64,000 nt of DNA. Origin: Faecalibacterium taiwanense (GTDB taxonomy: Bacteria; Bacillota; Clostridia; Oscillospirales; Ruminococcaceae). The stretch is taken from positions 1,240,001 to 1,304,000 of the forward strand of contig NZ_CP155552.1 in NCBI RefSeq assembly GCF_036632915.2. Direction: 5' to 3'. Positions 1 through 8,163 of this stretch are shown here, piece after piece. Every line of letters starts with the position of its first letter. Position 1 is the first letter of the stretch. Under the pieces are notes generated by a model. That model had not been told where the DNA came from. It saw only the letters and a program-made list of their open reading frames with translations, and searched no databases. A program made the position numbers and the translations under genes.

Positions 1-453
1 GCGAGAAGCCAGCTAAAGGCTATCTACAAGGACAATGCGGACACCATCGTAGGCAACATGGACAGCCAGATATTTCTGGGCGGCAGCGAGCCTACCACTC
101 TGAAAGACCTGTCCGAAATGCTGGGCAAAGAAACAATTGATTCGTTTAACACTTCGGACACCCGTGGCAACAGCCCCAGCTATGGCACTACGTTCCAAAA
201 GATGGGACACGAATTATTGAGCCGGGACGAACTTGCGGTGCTGGACGGCGGCAAGTGCATCCTGCAACTGCGTGGTGTCAGACCGTTTCTTTCAGACAAG
301 TACGACCTGACCCAGCACCCCAATTACAGGCTGACCTCCGACTATGACCCCAAAAACACCTTCGATATTGAAAAGTATCTGAACCGCAAAGAAAAAATCC
401 ACCCCGATGATGAGTTCATCGTGGTGGACGCTGATTCGCTCCCGTCTGCCTGA
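1..453 (+). CDS. VirD4/TraG-type conjugation coupling protein, C-terminal part only
   Basis: The frame is open from base 1, so the gene begins before the window; about 150 C-terminal residues are visible up to a TGA at 451-453. The reading starts ARSQLKAIYKDNADTIVGN and continues DSQIFLGG, then 'QLRGVRPF' and 'KYDLTQHPNY', which is the closing part of the coupling ATPases of Tn1549/CTn-type integrative conjugative elements. Such proteins are membrane-anchored hexameric ATPases that hand the relaxase-bound strand to the mating channel. Walker motifs lie upstream, outside the window. It is followed by a truncated Maff2 gene, the usual next gene in these elements, which supports the call. Whether the full gene is intact cannot be seen. 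Confidence 0.85.
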   Translation, partial: ARSQLKAIYKDNADTIVGNMDSQIFLGGSEPTTLKDLSEMLGKETIDSFNTSDTRGNSPSYGTTFQKMGHELLSRDELAVLDGGKCILQLRGVRPFLSDKYDLTQHPNYRLTSDYDPKNTFDIEKYLNRKEKIHPDDEFIVVDADSLPSA

Positions 454-593
454 TTCGGTAGGCGGCTTTATTTTTACCCGGCCAGAGAGGTACACCAGCA
501 AGTCAACTCCCACCGCAGCTTGCGGCTCAACTATTATGGCTTCAGGTGTGTACGGACGGTCTACAAGTTTTCAATTATAAAGGAGAAACGACT

Positions 594-734
594 ATGGAAT
601 TCTTTAACTCTGCTATCGAAGTTCTTCAGACTCTGGTTGTCGCTCTGGGTGCTGGCCTCGGCGTTTGGGGTGCCATCAACCTGCTGGAAGGTTATGGCAA
701 CGATAACCCCGGCAGCAATGCTCATGTACGGTAA
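594..734 (+). pseudogene. Maff2-family small conjugative-element membrane protein, 3' truncated
   Basis: ATG at 594 follows an AGGAG ribosome site at 581-585. The first ~40 residues (MEFFNSAIEVLQTLVVAL..., then LLEGYGNDNPG) match the N-terminal half of Maff2 proteins, ~70-residue membrane proteins that follow the coupling protein in Tn1549-like elements. After 'NDNPG' the frame changes to unrelated SNAHVR and stops; the family's second hydrophobic segment is missing. The break lies about 340 bp before the tet(W) promoter, so this is probably the point where the tet(W) segment joined the conjugative backbone. The 46-residue product may still be made. Confidence 0.75.
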
Positions 735-1052
735 AGAAGCAAGCAACCGAAAACAATAGATAGACCGCCAGCACTACACTATTCCGAACCAAAGACCAAA
801 AGATAAGCATTTTGAGAAAATCTAAACTTTTGGATTTTCCTACAATGCCGACTACGGCGGAATCCCTCCCACTCCTTATATCTTTCTGTATACATTGAAT
901 TTGTATTTAGTAAAATGCAGACAACACCACGGATCGGCTTTTGGCTGGACAATTCCAACCAAACACCGCAGCAGACAGTAGAAACCATTCTGAACGTTAG
1001 GAAGCCGGTATGATTGTTACATATAAGGGGAAGAAAAATTTCTTTTAGATAC
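735..1052 (+). other. Junction DNA between conjugative backbone and tet(W) segment
   Basis: No complete gene is seen. From 915 to 1013 there is an open stretch reading MQTTPRIGFWLDNSN and on to a TGA; it has no good ribosome site and resembles the tail of a longer protein, perhaps a P-loop kinase, that has lost its front. The rest is AT-rich and apparently non-coding. The stretch bridges the cut Maff2 gene and the tet(W) promoter. Confidence 0.4.
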
Positions 1053-1081
1053 TTGTTTTCCTAAAACTGATGTGATATAAT
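1053..1081 (+). promoter_or_regulatory. Promoter of the tet(W) leader transcript
   Basis: TTGTTT at 1053-1058 and TATAAT at 1076-1081 are separated by 17 bp, and TGA directly before the -10 box makes an extended -10 (TGnTATAAT). It lies about 190 bp upstream of the leader peptide and 295 bp upstream of tet(W), the same arrangement known for tet(M)-type ribosomal-protection genes. Confidence 0.8.
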
Positions 1082-1110
1082 AATTCAATTCCAGAAAAGG
1101 AGTAAAAAAT

Positions 1111-1217
1111 ATGCGGCAAGGTATTCTTAAATAAAACTATAATCAAATAGTGGGAACAAAGGATTATGATAGTCCCTTTTGTAGGGGCTTAGTTTTTTGT
1201 ACCCAATTTAAGAATAC
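1111..1217 (+). promoter_or_regulatory. Structured 5' leader of tet(W) with a 7-codon mini-ORF and 12-bp inverted repeat
   Basis: A mini-ORF ATG...TAA at 1111-1134 (MRQGILK) follows a GGAG ribosome site. Its end overlaps the left arm of a perfect 12-bp inverted repeat, GTATTCTTAAAT at 1121-1132 pairing with ATTTAAGAATAC at 1206-1217. Between the arms, GGGAACAAA (from 1152) can pair with TTTTGTACCC (1195-1204) and GTCCC (1171-1175) with GGGG (1183-1186). Ribosome movement over the mini-ORF would compete with the long stem, so this looks like a first attenuation layer upstream of the main leader. Tn916-type tet(M) leaders have a comparable block. Confidence 0.6.
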
Positions 1218-1271
1218 TTTTGCCTTATCAATTTTGACATATCCCCAAAAACAGCACTCACAAACAGGTGT

Positions 1272-1316
1272 ATGCTGTATATGTGTATGTCCGCAAATTA
1301 TCATCCCCAGTGGTAA
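1272..1316 (+). CDS. tet(W) leader peptide (14 residues)
   Basis: The reading MLYMCMSANYHPQW ends at TAA 1314-1316 and overlaps the left arm of the attenuator hairpin (1303-1341). In tet(M)-type regulation, tetracycline-stalled or slow ribosomes on the leader prevent the terminator from forming and let transcription enter the resistance gene. The two short methionine-rich/cysteine codons at the start resemble the tet(M) leader (MLCMPM...). Small size explains why it would be missed by standard gene calls. Confidence 0.75.
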   Translation: MLYMCMSANYHPQW

Positions 1317-1341
1317 AAGTATTTTACTGCTGGGGATTTTT
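1303..1341 (+). terminator. Attenuator hairpin upstream of tet(W)
   Basis: ATCCCCAG (1303-1310) pairs with CTGGGGAT (1330-1337), and inside it GTAAAA pairs with TTTTAC around a GTA loop; a run of T follows (1337-1341). It is a Rho-independent terminator overlapping the leader peptide stop. Confidence 0.85.
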
Positions 1342-1375
1342 ATGCCCTTCGGGGCAGTAAAGGGAGGACAATCAC

Positions 1376-3295
1376 ATGAAAATAATCAATATTGGAATTC
1401 TTGCCCATGTAGACGCTGGAAAGACGACCTTGACGGAGAGCCTGCTATATGCCAGCGGAGCCATTTCAGAACCGGGGAGCGTCGAAAAAGGGACAACGAG
1501 GACGGACACCATGTTTTTGGAGCGGCAGCGTGGGATTACCATTCAAGCGGCAGTCACTTCCTTCCAGTGGCACAGATGTAAAGTCAACATTGTGGATACG
1601 CCCGGCCACATGGATTTTTTGGCGGAGGTGTACCGCTCTTTGGCTGTTTTAGATGGGGCCATCTTGGTGATCTCCGCTAAAGATGGCGTGCAGGCCCAGA
1701 CCCGTATTCTGTTCCATGCCCTGCGGAAAATGAACATTCCCACCGTTATCTTTATCAACAAGATCGACCAGGCTGGCGTTGATTTGCAGAGCGTGGTTCA
1801 GTCTGTTCGGGATAAGCTCTCCGCCGATATTATCATCAAGCAGACGGTGTCGCTGTCCCCGGAAATAGTCCTGGAGGAAAATACCGACATAGAAGCATGG
1901 GATGCGGTCATCGAAAATAACGATAAATTATTGGAAAAGTATATCGCAGGAGAACCAATCAGCCGGGAAAAACTTGTGCGGGAGGAACAGCGGCGGGTTC
2001 AAGACGCCTCCCTGTTCCCGGTCTATTATGGCAGCGCCAAAAAGGGCCTTGGCATTCAACCGTTGATGGATGCGGTGACAGGGCTGTTCCAACCGATTGG
2101 GGAACAGGGGAGCGCCGCCCTATGCGGCAGCGTTTTCAAGGTGGAGTATACAGATTGCGGCCAGCGGCGTGTCTATCTACGGCTATACAGCGGAACGCTG
2201 CGCCTGCGGGATACGGTGGCCCTGGCCGGGAGAGAAAAGCTGAAAATCACAGAGATGCGTATTCCATCCAAAGGGGAAATTGTTCGGACAGACACCGCTT
2301 ATCCGGGTGAAATTGTTATCCTTCCCAGCGACAGCGTGAGGTTAAACGATGTATTAGGGGACCCAACCCGGCTCCCTCGTAAAAGGTGGCGTGAGGACCC
2401 CCTCCCCATGCTGCGGACGTCGATTGCGCCGAAAACGGCAGCGCAAAGAGAACGGCTGCTGGACGCTCTTACGCAACTTGCGGATACTGACCCGCTTTTG
2501 CGCTGCGAGGTGGATTCCATCACCCATGAGATCATTCTTTCTTTTTTGGGCCGGGTGCAGTTGGAGGTTGTTTCCGCTTTGCTGTCGGAAAAATACAAGC
2601 TTGAAACAGTGGTAAAGGAACCCACCGTCATTTATATGGAGCGGCCGCTCAAAGCAGCCAGCCACACCATCCATATCGAGGTGCCGCCCAACCCGTTTTG
2701 GGCATCCATCGGACTGTCTGTTACACCACTCCCGCTTGGCTCCGGTGTACAATACGAGAGCCGGGTTTCGCTGGGATACTTGAACCAGAGTTTTCAAAAC
2801 GCTGTCAGGGATGGTATCCGTTACGGGCTGGAGCAGGGCTTGTTCGGCTGGAACGTAACGGACTGTAAGATTTGCTTTGAATACGGGCTTTATTACAGTC
2901 CGGTCAGCACGCCGGCGGACTTCCGCTCATTGGCCCCGATTGTATTGGAACAGGCATTGAAGGAATCAGGGACGCAACTGCTGGAACCTTATCTCTCCTT
3001 CACCCTCTATGCGCCCCGGGAATATCTTTCCAGGGCTTATCATGATGCACCGAAATACTGTGCCACCATCGAAACGGTCCAGGTAAAAAAGGATGAAGTT
3101 GTCTTTACTGGCGAGATTCCCGCCCGCTGTATACAGGCATACCGTACTGATCTGGCCTTTTACACCAACGGGCAGAGCGTATGCCTTACAGAACTGAAAG
3201 GGTATCAGGCCGCTGTCGGCAAGCCAGTCATCCAGCCCCGCCGTCCAAACAGCCGCCTGGACAAGGTGCGCTATATGTTTCAGAAGATAATGTAA
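1376..3295 (+). CDS. tet(W): Tetracycline resistance ribosomal protection protein Tet(W)
   Basis: A 639-residue translation GTPase, the full family length, that binds the ribosome like EF-G and dislodges tetracycline. Domain 1 carries the P-loop AHVDAGKT (residues 10-17), switch motif DTPGH (about 74-78) and NKID (about 128-131). The C-terminal part '[16 protein letters not shown]'-like segment (here [17 protein letters not shown]) and [12 protein letters not shown] are hallmarks of the Tet(O)/Tet(W)/Tet(M) group, and the N-terminal [16 protein letters not shown] plus [18 protein letters not shown] match remembered Tet(W) almost residue for residue rather than Tet(O). The start ATG 1376 follows AGGGAGGA. 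It is controlled by the attenuation leader at 1053-1341. The gene looks intact and was carried by an integrative element that has since decayed around it. Confidence 0.97.
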   Translation: MKIINIGILAHVDAGKTTLTESLLYASGAISEPGSVEKGTTRTDTMFLERQRGITIQAAVTSFQWHRCKVNIVDTPGHMDFLAEVYRSLAVLDGAILVISAKDGVQAQTRILFHALRKMNIPTVIFINKIDQAGVDLQSVVQSVRDKLSADIIIKQTVSLSPEIVLEENTDIEAWDAVIENNDKLLEKYIAGEPISREKLVREEQRRVQDASLFPVYYGSAKKGLGIQPLMDAVTGLFQPIGEQGSAALCGSVFKVEYTDCGQRRVYLRLYSGTLRLRDTVALAGREKLKITEMRIPSKGEIVRTDTAYPGEIVILPSDSVRLNDVLGDPTRLPRKRWREDPLPMLRTSIAPKTAAQRERLLDALTQLADTDPLLRCEVDSITHEIILSFLGRVQLEVVSALLSEKYKLETVVKEPTVIYMERPLKAASHTIHIEVPPNPFWASIGLSVTPLPLGSGVQYESRVSLGYLNQSFQNAVRDGIRYGLEQGLFGWNVTDCKICFEYGLYYSPVSTPADFRSLAPIVLEQALKESGTQLLEPYLSFTLYAPREYLSRAYHDAPKYCATIETVQVKKDEVVFTGEIPARCIQAYRTDLAFYTNGQSVCLTELKGYQAAVGKPVIQPRRPNSRLDKVRYMFQKIM

Positions 3296-3376
3296 CGTCT
3301 TGCGCAATGCAAGCGTTCATTGCTGGCTATTGCGAAATATCATTGATAAAATCAGTATCAGAGAGGAGAAACTATT

Positions 3377-3832
3377 TTGAACCAGGAACAGACGAATATT
3401 ACAACAGGAAAGCAAATACGTCATCTGCGAACACAATTGGGAATGACACAGGAAGAACTAGCCGGGGAATTGAATGTTACCCGGCAGGCACTATCGAATT
3501 GGGAGAGAGATGTTAATGAACCCGATTTAAATATGTTGAAAAAAATTTGCTTTCTTTTTGGAGTCAACATGGACGATTTTGCGAAGGAGGTAATAACAAA
3601 GATGGAAACATATGAAAAAAAGGAGAAACGACAATTTAATAAGTACGATATGGCAATTGGACTTTTTTATGGTGTTGGTATATTTCTTGGCATTGGTATT
3701 TTCTTTGTTGGCGGTTTTATGACAATGTCAGGTGCAGGGTGGGGAGCATCACTATTTGGCGGTGGCTGTTTTTCTCTTGTATTTGGCTTGATATGCCATG
3801 CAGTTATTACATTGAGAAGAAATGACAAATGA
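3377..3832 (+). CDS. XRE-family regulator with C-terminal membrane segments
   Basis: Start is probably TTG at 3377, 7 bases after GAGAGGAG (3361-3368). Residues 11-65 form a Cro/CI helix-turn-helix (KQIRHLRTQLGMTQEELA, then VTRQALSNWERD). After a charged linker (about 75-95) two hydrophobic segments follow (LFYGVGIFLGIGIFFVGGF and SLFGGGCFSLVFGLICHAV), so it is a membrane-tethered DNA-binding protein of 151 residues. It lies 81 bp behind tet(W) in the same orientation and is as AT-rich as the methyltransferase behind it, unlike the tet gene. Target unknown; it could act on the neighbouring methyltransferase or on host genes. Confidence 0.75.
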   Translation: MNQEQTNITTGKQIRHLRTQLGMTQEELAGELNVTRQALSNWERDVNEPDLNMLKKICFLFGVNMDDFAKEVITKMETYEKKEKRQFNKYDMAIGLFYGVGIFLGIGIFFVGGFMTMSGAGWGASLFGGGCFSLVFGLICHAVITLRRNDK

Positions 3833-4063
3833 TGACATATCCTGCTTTCTATACTTTTCGGTAATACCGAGTAAAAAAAGCCGCTGCTTTTGGCTTTCCA
3901 ATAGCGGCGGCTTAATGCAAGCGGCGGCAAAGGGAAATATCCTTTGAATACCTTACAGAAGAAAAGTTTTGCAGCATTACAAAAATAAAAGCCTATACCA
4001 TTTTGGAAAGAAAAGATACATAATAGTCAAGACGACAACAATCAGAAGTTATGGAGGGTAACA

Positions 4064-4831
4064 ATGGAATATAGTAAGGAAGATTTAATGGAAGCAAAAA
4101 AGCAAATTTTGGGAGTGGGAGAGAACATGGGAACAGAGGAAAGTAAAAAAATCTGGGAGGAGAACGCACAATTTTGGGATAATGCAATGGGTGACGAATC
4201 TAATGAATTTCACAGAGAGGTAGTGCGCCCCAAAGTAACGGAACTTCTATCTCCTAATCCTGCGGATTACATTTTGGATATTGCGTGTGGCAATGGAAAT
4301 TATTCTTCGTATCTTGCACAAAGAGGTGCTTCGGTTGTCGCTTTTGATTACAGCAAAAAAATGATAGAATTGGCTAAAAGACGGCAATCACAATATGCAA
4401 AACAAATTGAATTTTGTGTGGCGGATGCGACCGATAGAAAAAGTATATTAGAATTAAAAAGAAATCGAGCCTTTACGAAAGCAGTTTCTAATATGGCAAT
4501 TATGGATATTACGGACATTGAACCACTTCTTATGGCTGTTTATGAACTGTTGCAGGAAAGCGGAATTTTTGTCTTTGCAACGCAACACCCTTGTTTTGTC
4601 ACGTTGACTGAAAAATATATGACACCGCACAGTTACTATGATATAGCGATTGAAGGGCAACCGAAAGAGCAGATTTATTATCATCGTTCCATACAAGATA
4701 TTTTTAACCTTTGTTTTAGAGCTGGATTTGTCATTGATGGATTTTATGAAGAATGTTTCAAAACCAACAAAGAAATTCCTATGGTAATGATAGTAAGGCT
4801 TAAGAAGGTAAAACGTGATAGCTTAAAATAA
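4064..4831 (+). CDS. Class I SAM-dependent methyltransferase, substrate unknown
   Basis: A 255-residue protein. Motif I is ILDIACGNGNYSSYLA (about residues 68-83), followed by the acidic ribose-binding end of strand 2 (VVAFDYS) and a motif II-like stretch (FCVADATD). The fold is Rossmann-type methyltransferase (Methyltransf_25/11 group); nothing identifies the substrate. ATG 4064 follows GGAGGGTAAC; a second ATG at 4127 is possible, since the first 20 residues are not typical of the family. DNA is AT-rich compared with the host genes, suggesting recent transfer with the tet(W) region. An rRNA-methylating resistance role is not supported because no NPPY or Erm-type motif is visible. Confidence 0.75.
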   Translation: MEYSKEDLMEAKKQILGVGENMGTEESKKIWEENAQFWDNAMGDESNEFHREVVRPKVTELLSPNPADYILDIACGNGNYSSYLAQRGASVVAFDYSKKMIELAKRRQSQYAKQIEFCVADATDRKSILELKRNRAFTKAVSNMAIMDITDIEPLLMAVYELLQESGIFVFATQHPCFVTLTEKYMTPHSYYDIAIEGQPKEQIYYHRSIQDIFNLCFRAGFVIDGFYEECFKTNKEIPMVMIVRLKKVKRDSLK

Positions 4832-5002
4832 ATTCAAGTTTGTCGGGTAAATAGCAAACCCAGCCGAGCCAGTCAACGATCAAAATGAACGCCGCATTCG
4901 CGCCGTCGTTGACAGCCCCGCCCGTCTTTGCTGGTAGGCAATCAAGGGGCGACAGCAAGGAGTACTGCCGCCCCGCACTATTATTCAGAGAGGGGAATTT
5001 CC

Positions 5003-5295
5003 ATGACCGAAGATGAAGCCTACAAGGTGCATATCCAGTACACATTCAATGCCTTTTGCAAGGTAGTCATTCGTCACGCAGCCATAGATAAAATCTTGAA
5101 GCTGCGCCGGAGGTGGGAACGGGAAGTTTCCCTTGATTATCTGATGAGTGAAAAGTTTGTCCAGCTTGCCGAGCCGGAGTAGCTTGAAGAATATCTTTTT
5201 ACCGCCTGCGGCCAGACCGCCGTTCTGTATCATGCGGAGCTTGCCGCCGCCCTTGCCCTTTGCCGGAGCAGACGCAGGAAGAAATTTTTCGTTAG
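5003..5295 (+). pseudogene. Broken sigma-70-like HTH gene of a conjugative element
   Basis: ATG 5003 after AGAGAGGGG opens MTEDEAYKVHIQYTFNAF..., continuing HAAIDKILKLRRR and REVSLDYLMSE, the start of the small sigma-region-4-like proteins that accompany Tn916/Tn1549 family regulators. An in-frame TAG at 5180-5182 interrupts it after AEPE; downstream in the same frame LEEYLFTACGQTAVLYHAEL continues the family pattern. A shift near 5258 then moves the frame to LPEQTQEEIF before a stop at 5293-5295. The expected C-terminal helix-turn-helix is missing. So there are at least a nonsense codon, a frameshift and a 3' deletion. Confidence 0.65.
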
Positions 5296-5765
5296 AGAAG
5301 TTGCAGAAGCGTATTCAGCGTGAACAGATAAAGTATGAGCCTGCCCGTAATGTTTCCAAAACCTATAACGAGATTGACCGTATGGGGCAGAAAACAATCA
5401 CGGGGAAAATGGCAATCTCCAAAGAGGATTATTCTGAGCTTACTGCCCTTGCTAAAGAGGGCATTACCAGTCGTGCGGAAATCAGCGAATTAGAACAGAG
5501 TGCAAACTATTACCGACAGAAATATTTTGACAGTGCAAACGCACTTGAAAGAATGAAAACCAAATACGACGAACTGAAAGAAAAGTGCAGACCTTTTCTT
5601 CAAGCGTTGGAGCATTTCCCCGAAGTTGCTAAACTTTTTACCGAGAAAGTGAAGCAACTTTTTTCTTTTAAGGAAGCGCAGGAACGAGCCGAAAAAGAAG
5701 CAAGGGAAAAAGAACGACAGGAGCGTATCAAGGCTCGAAGAAACAAGCGTGGTATGGAAAGATAA
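5292..5765 (+). pseudogene. C-terminal fragment of a MobV/Pre-like plasmid mobilization protein
   Basis: From about 5292 the frame reads LEKLQKRIQREQIKYEPARN..., then ITGKMAISKEDY and YYRQKYFDSANALERM, FLQALEHFPEVAKLFTEKVKQLF and a basic tail. This is the coiled-coil C-terminal region of plasmid recombination/mobilization (Pre, MobV) proteins; the N-terminal relaxase domain is absent. The open frame extends back to an ATG at 5148 but those residues are out-of-frame translation of the sigma-like pseudogene. The join at about 5290 is a deletion point between two mobile genes. Confidence 0.55.
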
Positions 5766-5884
5766 CCTTTTCCATTATACTCACGACTTAATGACTTGTT
5801 GATATATTGAAAATCTGCGGTTGATGGGTGTTCTAATGTGAATACCCATCAATCAAAATTTTATGAAAGAGAGGAACGGACTAT

Positions 5885-6073
5885 ATGAAAGAACAGAAAC
5901 ATTCTTATTCACAATGCATTGGAAAGACAACATTCATCGTAAATGTAAAGCAGTCTGAAAGTGCCAAAAAGCCTTTGAATACGGTGTTTCAAGACATCTG
6001 CAAGCACGAGGTTTTGGGCGATTTCTTTACGGACAAATCGTTTAATTTAGAAAATCCACAAAAAGTATCTTGA
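5885..6073 (+). CDS. TnpW-like small protein of mobile elements
   Basis: A 62-residue protein with ATG 5885 behind GAGAGGAACGG. The pattern YSQCIGKTTFIVNVKQSE...AKKPL resembles transposon-encoded TnpW-type proteins (IGxTTYxVxVxxS), which are found in Tn4451/Tn1549 relatives and have no settled function. The last residues (NLENPQKVS) run into the stop where helicase-derived DNA begins, so the very C-terminus may be altered by the deletion that created the junction at about 6060. Confidence 0.5.
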   Translation: MKEQKHSYSQCIGKTTFIVNVKQSESAKKPLNTVFQDICKHEVLGDFFTDKSFNLENPQKVS

Positions 6074-7766
6074 CAAACTCGACCCCGAGGGTACGGGCTA
6101 TCGTGCGCGCACCCGGTTTGCGAAGTTTTTCAACCTCCCGGAACTGATGTCGATGTTCAAAGAGGTTGCCGACATTAAAACCAGCGACCAGCTTCATCTA
6201 CCTGTGCCGGATGCAAAGTTTGAAACCGTGGTGGCGAAACCGTCCGAAATTCAGAAAGAAATGGTGCAGGAACTGAGCAAGCGCGCTGCGAAAATCCACT
6301 CCGGCGCGGTGGATGCGTCCGAGGATAATATGCTCTGTGTCACCAACGATGGCCGAAAGATCGGTCTGGATGTTCGCCTGATGAATCCCTTGCTGCCGGA
6401 TGACCCCAACAGCAAACTGAACACCTGCGTTCGGAACGTGCTGCAAATTTGGGAAGATGGCAAGGAGCAAAAGCTGACACAGCTTTTGTTCTGCGACCTC
6501 TCGACACCGAAGAATGATGGCAATTTCAATGTCTACGATGATATTCGCAAAAAACTGGTCGCCGCCGGGGTGCCGGAAAGCGAAATTGAGTTCATCCACG
6601 ATGCCGATACCGAAGCAAAAAAGGCTGCATTATTCTCCAAAGTGCGCTCCGGCGATGTGCGGATTCTGCTCGGAAGCACGGCAAAAATGGGGGCAGGAAC
6701 GAACGTGCAATCGCGGCTTGTGGCGGTGCATCACTTGGATGTTGGCTGGAAGCCCAGCGACATGACCCAGCGCAATGGACGCATTATCCGGCAGGGTAAC
6801 CAAAATAAGCAAGTCCGGATTTATAACTATGTCACGGAGGGTACGTTTGATTCGTACTTGTTCCAGACCCTTGAGAATAAACAGCGATTTATCAGCCAAA
6901 TCATGACCTCCAAATCCCCGGTGCGTTCCTGCGATGATGTGGACGAACAGGCTCTTTCCTATGCAGAAATCAAGGCATTGTGCGCAGGAAATCCGCTCAT
7001 CAAGGAAAAGATGGATTTGGATGTTCAGGTCGCAAAACTCAAGGTGCTGAAAGCCGACCATCAGAGCCAGAAGTTCCGTCTGGAAGATAAGCTGCTCACA
7101 AAGTTCCCGGCTGACATTCAGGAAACCACCGCCTATATTGCTGGCGTGAAATCGGATGCCGAACTTGCCGCCGCACACCCACAGGTGCAAGAGGGATTCT
7201 GCGGCATGACCATCAGGGGCGTGGCCTACGATGAAAAAAAGACTGCTGGCGAGCGGCTTCTTCTCGCTTGCTCCGAGCTGCCTAACAGTGAGGAAAAAGT
7301 GATCGGCAGTTATCGCGGCTTTGAACTGTCGTTGCGGTTCGACACCTACCACAGCGAATATCAGGCTCTTTTGAAAGGTCAGCGGAAATACCCGGTAGCA
7401 CTGGGCAAAGACCCTCTTGGCTGTATCATCCGTCTGGATCATTCTCTGAACGATTTCCCGGAACGCATCACTTCTGCTGAATATGAACTGGCCACGCTGA
7501 AACAGCAGCAAGCGGCGGCGCAGATCGAAGTGGAAAAGCCGTTCCCGCAGGAAGAAGAACTGGCTGAAAAGTCGGCTCGTCTTGCCGAACTGAATGCCCA
7601 GTTAGATGTGGACGAAAAGCACCATGAGCCGGAGCAGGATGAGGAAGAAAGGGAGGATGAACCTCGCCGCCCCTCGGTGCTGGCAGCTCTGGAAGAAAAG
7701 GCAGACAAAACAGAAATCGTCAAGCCGTTCAAGAGCTATCTCGACAAGGATGGTGATGCCCGATGA
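6060..7766 (+). pseudogene. 3' end of a giant ICE helicase/methylase (SNF2-like C-terminal domain)
   Basis: The protein sequence begins abruptly in frame at about 6060 (KYLDKLDPEGTGYRARTRFAK...), without start codon, so the ORF from ATG 6147 is only the readable part (539 residues). It has the second RecA-like helicase domain: ILLGSTAKMGAGTNVQ (motif V) and QRNGRIIRQGN (motif VI), then a long helical tail ending FKSYLDKDGDAR. This is the C-terminus of the ~2000-3000-residue DNA methylase/helicase proteins of Tn1549-type elements. The methylase and first helicase domain were lost in a deletion that fused it to the TnpW-like gene. It overlaps mobC by 4 bp (ATGA), the normal element order. Confidence 0.75.
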
Positions 7767-8095
7767 ATGACCGCCGCGACCAGCAGCTTCATTTCCGGGT
7801 CAGCAAGCAGGAGCTGGAACGGATTCGGAAGAAGATGGAATCCAGCGGCATTTTAAGCATCGGTTCTTATCTGCGCAAGATGGCACTGGATGGCTACTGT
7901 TTGCATCTCGATTTGCAGGAGCTGCGCCGCATGGCCTATCTCCTGCAAATGTGCAGCAACAATCTCAACCAGTATGCCAAAGCCGCCAATGAAAACGGTC
8001 AGGTCTATGCCGCCGATTTGGAGGATTTGCGCACTCGGTTGGATGAACTGATTGATATTGGCAAGCAGATTCTTTCCCGGCTGGCTGACCTCTGA
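7763..8095 (+). CDS. mobC: Relaxosome accessory protein MobC
   Basis: 110 residues. It begins DRRDQQLHFRVSKQELERI, a ribbon-helix-helix-type DNA-binding start, and then has the MobC pattern GSYLRKMALDGY...LRRMAYLLQMCSNNLNQYAKAAN. MobC proteins bind oriT and help the relaxase melt the nick site. The start overlaps the helicase stop (ATGA at 7763-7766), and the relaxase gene follows 68 bp later, the standard order. The gene looks full length. Confidence 0.85.
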   Translation: MNDRRDQQLHFRVSKQELERIRKKMESSGILSIGSYLRKMALDGYCLHLDLQELRRMAYLLQMCSNNLNQYAKAANENGQVYAADLEDLRTRLDELIDIGKQILSRLADL

Positions 8096-8163
8096 TTTTT
8101 TGCCCTGCGGCTTCGGCTGTGGGGCTACATATTATAAAGATAAAACTGTGGGAGGTGGTGGAC

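Noticed and set aside
5148..5291. Start of the mobV-like fragment as a real N-terminus
   Set aside because: These codons are an out-of-frame reading of the sigma-like pseudogene, not mobilization-protein sequence.
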